DNA of 18,993 nt from Treponema sp. GTDB lineage: Bacteria; Spirochaetota; Spirochaetia; Treponematales; Breznakiellaceae. The DNA lies in the NCBI GenBank assembly GCA_009785045.1, contig WQXC01000014.1:1-18993 (forward strand), given 5' to 3'. Of this stretch, positions 1 through 5,495 are shown piece by piece. A program made the translations under genes and the position numbers. Each line of letters opens with the position of its first letter. Position 1 is the first letter of the stretch. Below the pieces are notes generated by a model, which worked only from the letters and a program-made list of their open reading frames with translations, was not told the origin of the DNA and did not search any database.

Positions 1-71
1 ACCGTCGAGTAAATTGCGATTTAGCGGTGGTTTGCTTAAGATAAGGCTTAAATAAATTAAAGGCGGAAAAA

Positions 72-1064
72 ATGAAGGATAAGTTCATTATTGAGGTTTT
101 GACAGGTATGGCTGGTATATTGACACCTGTTCAAATGGAGGAATTGCAAAAGGCGCTAACTCATAGTCTTTGCAATATAGAAATAAGCATGCGAGACACA
201 TCAAACTTACAGAATAATGTCTGGAATTGTGATTTGCTTAAGGTTTTTATTGCTGCAAAAAGGATAGAAGGATGTTCAGAAAAATCGTTGAAATACTATG
301 AGTCTGCGATTCGTCACTTGATCAATTCTGTGGATAAACAGGTAAGAGAAATCGCTACGGACGACCTTCGCTGTTATCTTGCAGATTATCAGAAAAGCCG
401 TAAGTCCGGCAAAGTTACCATAGATAATATGCGGCGGATTTTTTCCAGTTTTTTTGGCTGGCTGGAAGATGAGGATTATATACTAAAAAGTCCTGTACGG
501 CGGATTCACAAAATAAAGACCGAGAAGACAATTAAAGAAACATTTTCTGACGAGGGGATAGAGCTGCTGCGGGACACATGCGAAGAGATTCGTGATTTAG
601 CAATGATAGATTTATTGACATCGACAGGAATGCGCGTTGGAGAACTTGTGCGGCTGAATCGCGATGATATTAATTTCCACGAACGTGAGTGCGTTGTGTT
701 TGGCAAAGGCGGCAACGAGAGGATAGTGTATTTTGATGCGCGGACAAAAATCCACCTTTTGGATTATTTAAAAACACGTGCAGATACAAACCCTGCGTTG
801 TTTGTTTCTTTGACCATGCCTTATGCGCGGCTTATGATTGGCGGTATAGAAGCGCGGCTTAGGGAGATTGGCAAACTTGCAGACTTAAACAAAGTTCACC
901 CGCACAAGTTCAGGCGGACACTGGCAACACGCGCAATTGACAAAGGCATGCCGATAGAGCAGGTGCAGCGACTGCTGGGCCATGTAAAGATTGATACAAC
1001 AATGCATTATGCAATGGTTAACCAGGCAAATGTAAAAAACTCGCACAGGAAATTTATTGGATAA
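72..1064 (+). CDS. Tyrosine recombinase / integrase (phage-integrase family)
   Basis: Cuts and rejoins DNA at specific sites through a covalent 3'-phosphotyrosine intermediate. At 330 residues it carries the full catalytic set: R188 (STGMRVGEL), K212 (GKGGNER), H278 and R281 (HPHKFRRT), H304 (LLGHVKI) and nucleophile Y313. A SAM-like core-binding region spans about residues 50-145. The first ~45 residues are an extra helical segment that XerC/XerD lack. The start at 72 has a weak purine-rich site (AGGCGG) about 6 nt upstream. The gene is intact and not an integron integrase: I see no IntI-type insertion between the catalytic boxes and no attC-like repeats downstream. It stands alone in the window, convergent with an outer-membrane protein gene. 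Its target is unknown; it could belong to a mobile element extending left, or act as a DNA invertase or resolvase. Confidence 0.93.
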   Translation: MKDKFIIEVLTGMAGILTPVQMEELQKALTHSLCNIEISMRDTSNLQNNVWNCDLLKVFIAAKRIEGCSEKSLKYYESAIRHLINSVDKQVREIATDDLRCYLADYQKSRKSGKVTIDNMRRIFSSFFGWLEDEDYILKSPVRRIHKIKTEKTIKETFSDEGIELLRDTCEEIRDLAMIDLLTSTGMRVGELVRLNRDDINFHERECVVFGKGGNERIVYFDARTKIHLLDYLKTRADTNPALFVSLTMPYARLMIGGIEARLREIGKLADLNKVHPHKFRRTLATRAIDKGMPIEQVQRLLGHVKIDTTMHYAMVNQANVKNSHRKFIG

Positions 1065-1102
1065 TAAAAAAACCCGATGCTGACAATTGCCGGCACCGGG
1101 TT
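1062..1102 (-). terminator. Rho-independent terminator of the outer-membrane protein gene
   Basis: Read on the minus strand, a 10-bp stem (1093-1102 with 1071-1080, one A/C mismatch) and a 12-nt loop are followed by a T-rich run (complement of 1062-1070). The stem is GC-rich (ACCCGG type). The U tract lies on the minus side only, so it terminates the leftward gene; its end overlaps the stop codon of the convergent recombinase gene. A second small perfect hairpin (6-bp stem, 1107-1112 with 1116-1121) sits just before it, after the stop codon at 1132. Confidence 0.85.
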
Positions 1103-1131
1103 AGTTACGCGATTATCGCGTCAGGTTAAAA

Positions 1132-2667
1132 TTAGTATCTGATAAATACCATGAGGCTGGTAAAGTTAAACAGACCGTTTGCGGTGCCTGCGGTTTTATC
1201 TGTATCAAATACGCTTACATTATTACTGTTATTGTTTGCAGAAATAATGCTTGACATGTCGATGGTGAGGTTGTCTGTAGCATTGATTGCAAAGCCAAGA
1301 GAGAATCTGTTTCTAAAACCGCCAAATGCAGTTACAACACTTTCGCTATCGCTGTTTGCAACTTTTGCATTGTCAGAATAACTTGCTGATTTTGTGGTTG
1401 TGCGGGTAGCTGCCTGTGCTTCGACTCTTAAGCCGGAGTTAAGGAAGATCTTTGGACTAAGCTGCCATTGGGCTGCAAGACGAAGGTCTGGGTTAAATCC
1501 GATAGAAGAAACAGATGATTCTGTTCCATTCTTATGCAGTGCACCATTGGATGAAAAACCAGATCCATCGGTATTAATAGTCATTGCTGTGCTGCTTGAG
1601 CTGCCGATAGGTATATTCAGATTAAGTTTTGCTCTAAGTCTGAGTCCTTCACCATTCCACTGTGTGGCGATAGAAGGCGTAATTGTATGAGCAGCTGCAC
1701 TTCTTTCAGTCATGTCACTGGCAGTTCCTTTAAAACTTGCAACTTCAATGTTACCAGCGGATTTAGTATAATTATACTCATTGTTGTATGAAGTGATATC
1801 AAGAGCATAGTCTAAATCTGCCGCAGTTCTCCAGCTATTCTTGTTGGCAATAGTATATCCGCCCAATCCTGCGCCAAATTTTGTTAAATTTCGATTGTTT
1901 GATCTTGATACTGTTTCATTATCTGATTTCCATGTTCCGCCATCATTATAATATTCATTATATTTTCTATAATCTTTGAAAAAACCAAGTTCAAATGTAG
2001 CCCAAGGCCTGATTCCATTGTCGGTAAGGTTTTTTGTCATTGACCATGCAATCTGGGGTGAATTCCAACCCAAAGCTTCTTCGCTGGATTTAATAAAGTC
2101 ACCGCTGTATACATAATCGCTGTCTTTATACGACTGATATGTTGTTGTATATGTAAGACGAATACCCATATCACCAAAACCTACAAGAACTGCAAGCTGA
2201 TTATATGGATTACCTGCGCTTAAGTTATAAGCATTAACGGTTTTTACACCAGATTTATTTGCTTCACTGAGCCAAATACCATTTCCTTCGGTATAAGTAA
2301 TACCTTGTTTACCATTCCATAAAGAGCCGTTCCAGAATGCTGCGATATAAATGGGGCTTCCGCCGTCTTCACTATCACCTATTCTGGTTGCGTATCCAAG
2401 CGCTGCTCTTCCTGTGCCTACAACGCTGTCGGGTGCAGCAAATGAAGCCATGCTAAAGAAATTATTAAACCTTACGCCTGCAAAAGCATCCGGTCTTATA
2501 AAATCATCTGCTGCGGTTCTTAATCTGCCAGCTGTAGCCTGGCTCTGCGGTGACGAAAAGCTTGTTGCAGTAGAGCCATTATCAGCAAATGCAGCAGGCA
2601 ACCCTTGTGCAAAAACAGCAGTTGTAATTATCGCCAACATGAGAGCAAATCCAATTAACTTTTTCAT
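1132..2667 (-). CDS. Secreted, probable outer-membrane beta-barrel protein
   Basis: A 511-residue exported protein. It begins MKKLIGFALMLAIITTAVFA, a typical signal peptide with cleavage expected after AFA. The rest is rich in Ser, Asn, Thr, Gly and aromatic residues, with many short alternating stretches typical of amphipathic strands, and ends in LMVFIRY; a terminal aromatic residue is the usual BAM recognition signal. I place the start at 2667 because AAGGAG lies 7 nt upstream. A TTG further up (2751) would add 28 charged residues before the signal peptide and overlaps the likely -10 box. It has its own promoter, structured leader and terminator, so it is probably monocistronic and strongly expressed. 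I do not recognise a named family; a porin-like or surface protein is most likely. Confidence 0.8.
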   Translation of the reverse strand: MKKLIGFALMLAIITTAVFAQGLPAAFADNGSTATSFSSPQSQATAGRLRTAADDFIRPDAFAGVRFNNFFSMASFAAPDSVVGTGRAALGYATRIGDSEDGGSPIYIAAFWNGSLWNGKQGITYTEGNGIWLSEANKSGVKTVNAYNLSAGNPYNQLAVLVGFGDMGIRLTYTTTYQSYKDSDYVYSGDFIKSSEEALGWNSPQIAWSMTKNLTDNGIRPWATFELGFFKDYRKYNEYYNDGGTWKSDNETVSRSNNRNLTKFGAGLGGYTIANKNSWRTAADLDYALDITSYNNEYNYTKSAGNIEVASFKGTASDMTERSAAAHTITPSIATQWNGEGLRLRAKLNLNIPIGSSSSTAMTINTDGSGFSSNGALHKNGTESSVSSIGFNPDLRLAAQWQLSPKIFLNSGLRVEAQAATRTTTKSASYSDNAKVANSDSESVVTAFGGFRNRFSLGFAINATDNLTIDMSSIISANNNSNNVSVFDTDKTAGTANGLFNFTSLMVFIRY

Positions 2668-2689
2668 AAAAATTCTCCTTGTTCTTTTT

Positions 2690-2724
2690 GGAAAGGTACA
2701 ACCTACGGCTGCAAAACCCTTTCC
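2690..2724 (-). promoter_or_regulatory. Hairpin in the 5' leader of the outer-membrane protein mRNA
   Basis: On the minus strand GGAAAGG (2724-2718) pairs with CCTTTCC (2696-2690), seven pairs. Inside it GCAGCC (2712-2707) pairs with GGTTGT (2703-2698) through Watson-Crick and G-U pairs around a GTA loop. The result is a 35-nt two-part hairpin ending 22 nt before the start codon, leaving the AAGGAG site free. It could stabilise the mRNA or be a protein or RNA binding site. No T run follows, so it is not a terminator. Confidence 0.55.
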
Positions 2725-2742
2725 TTTTACAGATTTGCTTTT

Positions 2743-2770
2743 ATTATCCAAACAGAAAAAGACATGAAAA
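2743..2770 (-). promoter_or_regulatory. Candidate promoter of the outer-membrane protein gene
   Basis: On the minus strand TTTTCA (2770-2765) and GATAAT (2748-2743, five of six to the sigma-70 -10 consensus) are 16 nt apart. Transcription would start near 2736, giving a leader of about 69 nt that contains the hairpin at 2690-2724 and the Shine-Dalgarno site. Confidence 0.4.
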
Positions 2771-2857
2771 GTACGTTAACTAATTTCTAATTTTGTTGAA
2801 TAGATTTTTAATTGATTTAACAGTTATCTAACAGAATTCCGGCACTGGATACCAGCC

Positions 2858-2887
2858 TTGACCAAAACAGGCACAGCGTATTACCAT
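2858..2887 (+). promoter_or_regulatory. Promoter of the SRP RNA gene
   Basis: TTGACC (2858-2863, five of six to the -35 consensus), an 18-nt spacer, then TACCAT (2882-2887, four of six). The predicted start at about 2893-2894 coincides with the independently derived 5' end of the closing helix of the SRP RNA, which supports both calls. Confidence 0.6.
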
Positions 2888-2892
2888 GAATT

Positions 2893-3000
2893 GCCCTGCG
2901 TCAGGAACCGTGCGAGCAAGTACCGCCTAACCCCGCCAGATCCGGAAGGAAGCAACGGTAAGCGGGCGCCTGCTGCGCCGCGGCCCTCCTGGCGCAGTGC
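2893..3000 (+). ncRNA. ffs: Signal recognition particle RNA (4.5S type)
   Basis: RNA scaffold that binds Ffh and directs nascent membrane and secreted proteins to the translocon. The diagnostic core is at 2941-2954: TCC, a GGAA tetraloop (2944-2947), then GGA-AGCA, the Ffh-binding domain IV. It is closed by CCCGC (2932-2936) with GCGGG (2962-2966), then CCGTG (2908-2912) with CGCGG (2979-2983). The terminal helix pairs 2893-2905 with 2988-3000, 12 of 13 positions including one G-U. About 108 nt makes it the short bacterial form without an Alu domain. A T-rich run follows at 3003-3012. Its place directly upstream of dnaX matches the scr-dnaX order in Bacillus. The ends are inferred from pairing and may be off by a few bases. 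Confidence 0.92.
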
Positions 3001-3002
3001 AC

Positions 3003-3012
3003 TTTCTTTTTT
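3003..3012 (+). terminator. U-rich tract ending the SRP RNA
   Basis: A run of nine T and one C follows immediately after the GC-rich closing helix of the SRP RNA (2988-3000). The hairpin plus U-rich tail should act as an intrinsic terminator and would separate SRP RNA transcription from dnaX, which has its own -10 box at 3026-3031. Confidence 0.5.
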
Positions 3013-3025
3013 CTGCATTTTTCCA

Positions 3026-3037
3026 TATAATGTCCAC
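3026..3037 (+). promoter_or_regulatory. dnaX promoter, predicted leaderless
   Basis: A perfect TATAAT (3026-3031) is followed by six bases (GTCCAC) and then the dnaX ATG at 3038. The usual start distance puts transcription initiation on the A of the ATG, and there is no Shine-Dalgarno sequence. The -35 position (3003-3008, TTTCTT) is poor. Confidence 0.6.
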
Positions 3038-4552
3038 ATGGCTGTTTCAGGATACGAAGTAACCGCTTCCAAATATCGACCCAAAACATTTGACGAATTG
3101 GCAGGGCAGGAGTTTGTTGTCTCCACCCTTAGAAATTCGCTAATAAACGGGCATATTGCTCATGCTTATCTTTTTTCCGGACCAAGAGGGTGCGGTAAAA
3201 CCAGCGCTGCTCGTATTTTGGCGCGTTCCTTAAATTGCGAAAAAGGACCGGAAGCAGGACCCTGCGATGGCAAGGAAACCGATGTCTGCGATAATTGCCG
3301 CTCAATTAGCCGCGGCGCCAGCATGGACGTTATCGAAATTGACGGCGCTTCCAACAACAAAGTAGACGAAGCGCGCCAAATAATTGACGAAGTGCTTTTT
3401 CCGCCGCAATCAGGCAAGTACAAGGTTTATATTATCGACGAAGTGCATATGCTTACCAATCAGGCTTTTAATGCGCTTCTAAAAACTATCGAAGAGCCGC
3501 CGCCTTATATCGTTTTTATTTTTGCGACTACAGAACTGCATAAAGTTCCGGCGACTATTAAAAGCCGCTGTCAGCAGTTTAACTTCAGACTTATACCTAT
3601 CGAAACTATTCAAGAAATACTAAAAAAAATCTGCGCAGAAAAGGGAATTAATGCCGAAGATGATGCGCTTTTCTGGATTGCAAGAGAATCCACAGGCAGT
3701 ATGCGCGATGCTTTTACTCTCTTTGATCAAATTGCCTCTTTTTCTTCCGGCAGTATTCGCAGCGAACTAATCCGCGAAAAACTTGGTATAACAGGTCTTG
3801 ATAAACTTAACGCTCTTGCAGAAGCCTGCGCAGCTAATGATTCGCCTGCCGCTTTCGCGCTTACAGACGAAATTCTTTCTAGCGGTATTGCTCTTGAACA
3901 ATTTGTTATTGATCTGACAGGATTCTACCGCAGCCTATTATTGCTTAAAAACGGCGTAACAAGGGAATCTCTTTTGGGATATCGTGCTGCGCTTTTTTCT
4001 GTCAAAGCGCTTGAAACATACGACTCAATCCGGCTGGAGCAGGCGCTGGATATTTTACTTGACTGTTACAGAAACATTCGCTATTCAGTTTCTCCGCGCT
4101 TTGAACTTGAGACTGCTGTTTCCAAATTGACATGGCTAAATAAGTGGGTTTCTCCTTCGGAATTAAAGCAAGCTATTGACAGTGCGCGAAGTGTTCTTGG
4201 CGCTGCCGGCAGCACTGCTGGCGGCAATGTTGCCAGTGTTCAGCAAAAGCAGGCAGAGCCTGTTTCGCGTAACGAAGCGGCTGTTATGCCGGCTGCAGGC
4301 GCCGCAACGGCTGCCAATAATGCCGCTGCCAATAACAGCGCCGCAGGCAGTGCGCCTGCAAGACCTCAATCTTCACCTGACGGACGTTCGCTTTCCGATG
4401 AGTTTCACAAAATGCTTGCGTCCAGGGGAACCGCTGCCGCAGCAGATGATGATGCTCCAATGTGGGACAGCGCTGTGCGAAAGCCGGAAAATGAAAATCC
4501 GCCGCAGGTTGATAATGTTCTTTCCATGATACCGGGGACGGTTGTTAATTAA
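3038..4552 (+). CDS. dnaX: DNA polymerase III subunit gamma/tau
   Basis: Clamp-loader ATPase that loads the beta clamp and links replisome parts. It has 504 residues from the chosen start MAVSGYEVTASKYRPKTF, which aligns with the usual DnaX N-terminus. Walker A is GPRGCGKT (48-55), the four-cysteine zinc module C67/C76/C84/C87, Walker B with DEVH at 134-137, and sensor-1 SRC at 176-178. Domain III follows. From about residue 388 there is an Ala/Asn/Gln-rich low-complexity linker, and the protein ends in VDNVLSMIPGTVVN, resembling the short C-terminal motif of many non-enteric DnaX proteins, so it looks complete. The reading frame stays open upstream to a TTG at 2858, but that stretch is the SRP promoter and RNA. 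It is followed after 27 nt by ybaB. Confidence 0.97.
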   Translation: MAVSGYEVTASKYRPKTFDELAGQEFVVSTLRNSLINGHIAHAYLFSGPRGCGKTSAARILARSLNCEKGPEAGPCDGKETDVCDNCRSISRGASMDVIEIDGASNNKVDEARQIIDEVLFPPQSGKYKVYIIDEVHMLTNQAFNALLKTIEEPPPYIVFIFATTELHKVPATIKSRCQQFNFRLIPIETIQEILKKICAEKGINAEDDALFWIARESTGSMRDAFTLFDQIASFSSGSIRSELIREKLGITGLDKLNALAEACAANDSPAAFALTDEILSSGIALEQFVIDLTGFYRSLLLLKNGVTRESLLGYRAALFSVKALETYDSIRLEQALDILLDCYRNIRYSVSPRFELETAVSKLTWLNKWVSPSELKQAIDSARSVLGAAGSTAGGNVASVQQKQAEPVSRNEAAVMPAAGAATAANNAAANNSAAGSAPARPQSSPDGRSLSDEFHKMLASRGTAAAADDDAPMWDSAVRKPENENPPQVDNVLSMIPGTVVN

Positions 4553-4579
4553 ATTCAAAGTTAATATACGGAGTGTTTT

Positions 4580-4897
4580 ATGAACATTAATCCTTTTGAT
4601 ATATTAAAGAATGCCCAGAAAATTCAAGAGCAGATGAGCGGTTTTCAGGAAAAACTTGGCGACATGACTGCGACCGGAGCTGCAGGCGGCGGTCTTGTGG
4701 AAATTGATGTTAACGGAAAGCTGGAAGTGCTTGCTGTACGTATTGCACAGCCTGCGATGGATGACGTTGAAATGCTGCAGGATTTAATTATGGCGGCTTT
4801 TACCGACGGCATGACAAAAGTTAAAGAAGCAATCAGCAGCGAAATGGGTGCCCAATTAGGCATGCCAAATGGCATGAACATTCCGGGGTTTATGTGA
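4580..4897 (+). CDS. ebfC: YbaB/EbfC family nucleoid-associated protein
   Basis: Small dimeric DNA-binding protein that coats and bends DNA and influences transcription; the family is called EbfC in Borrelia and YbaB in E. coli. It has 105 residues, the usual length. An N-terminal helix (MNINPFDILKNAQKIQEQMSGFQEKL) leads to the characteristic glycine-rich turn and strand (GAAGGGLVEIDVNGKLEVLAVRI), then a C-terminal helix and a Met/Gly-rich tail (GMPNGMNIPGFM). A GGAG site at 4570-4573 lies six bases before the ATG. The stop codon overlaps the GTG start of recR, so the two are probably translationally coupled. The position between dnaX and recR is the classic one for this family. Confidence 0.95.
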   Translation: MNINPFDILKNAQKIQEQMSGFQEKLGDMTATGAAGGGLVEIDVNGKLEVLAVRIAQPAMDDVEMLQDLIMAAFTDGMTKVKEAISSEMGAQLGMPNGMNIPGFM

Positions 4898-5481
4898 CAG
4901 ATAACGCTCTAGACAGGCTGGTAACTTTATTTTCTAAACTTCCGGGGATAGGAAAAAAAAGCGCAGCCCGAATTGCGTATCATATTCTGGACAGCAATCC
5001 CGCTCTTGCTGCGTCTCTTGCAAAAGAACTTTCAGGGCTTCATCAGGCGATACGCCGCTGCGGAGTCTGCGGCGGTTTTACCGAAGCGGATCCATGCTTT
5101 GTTTGTTCCAACCCTGCACGTGATAAATCGATAATTTGTGTTGTTGAATCGGCTCAGGATATGCGCATAATCGAAGAAGGCCGCGAGTTTTCCGGAGTGT
5201 ATCATGTTCTTGGCGGATTGATAGCTCCGCTGGAAGGAGTAAGCCCTGCGGATCTTTCCATAAGCAAATTAATAAATAGGCTTGGCAGTGTAAATGAAAT
5301 TATCCTTGCGTTAAATCCTACGGTAGAAGGAGATACAACTGCTCTGTTTTTACAGAAAACATTAAAAGATTATCCTGTAGAAATTTCCCGCCTTGCTTCC
5401 GGAATGCCTGTCGGCGGAAATATCGGGTATACAGATAAGCTCACTCTTTCGCGCAGTTTCCGCGGCAGGGTGAAGGTTTAA
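4894..5481 (+). CDS. recR: Recombination mediator protein RecR
   Basis: Works with RecO (and RecF) to load RecA on single-stranded DNA during gap repair. It has 195 residues, close to the usual ~200. An N-terminal helix-hairpin-helix region reads KLPGIGKKSAARIAYHIL, followed by a C4 zinc finger at C56, C59, C68 and C71. The Toprim domain begins at IICVVESAQDM and continues through YHVLGGLIAPLEGVSP. The C-terminal segment ISRLASGMPVGGNIGYTDKLTLSRSFRGR carries the Walker-B-like region typical of RecR. The start is GTG in the overlap GTGA with the ybaB stop, implying coupled translation. It ends 14 nt from the convergent polA stop; a 4-bp hairpin in between is too weak to call a terminator. Confidence 0.97.
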   Translation: MTDNALDRLVTLFSKLPGIGKKSAARIAYHILDSNPALAASLAKELSGLHQAIRRCGVCGGFTEADPCFVCSNPARDKSIICVVESAQDMRIIEEGREFSGVYHVLGGLIAPLEGVSPADLSISKLINRLGSVNEIILALNPTVEGDTTALFLQKTLKDYPVEISRLASGMPVGGNIGYTDKLTLSRSFRGRVKV

Positions 5482-5495
5482 CGCATACGCGTGTT

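Noticed and set aside
32..58. Promoter for the recombinase (TTGCTT and TAAATT)
   Set aside because: The spacer is 15 nt and both hexamers are weak; the window begins too close to judge.
72..1064. Integron integrase with a cassette array
   Set aside because: The protein lacks the IntI-specific insertion, and the next gene is convergent with its own terminator; no attC-like repeats are visible.
2668..2751. TTG-initiated 28-residue extension of the outer-membrane protein
   Set aside because: It would put charged residues before a clear signal peptide, overlaps the probable -10 box, and the ATG at 2667 has a perfect AAGGAG site.
3622..3629. Run of eight A in dnaX, a possible frameshift site for a gamma form
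   Set aside because: It falls at codons 195-198; a -1 shift meets a stop about seven codons later, giving a ~205-residue product that lacks domain III. That is far shorter than any gamma subunit, so the run is probably just Lys-Lys codons.
5482..5495. Small hairpin between recR and polA as a bidirectional terminator
   Set aside because: The stem is only four pairs, and neither side has a proper uninterrupted T run.
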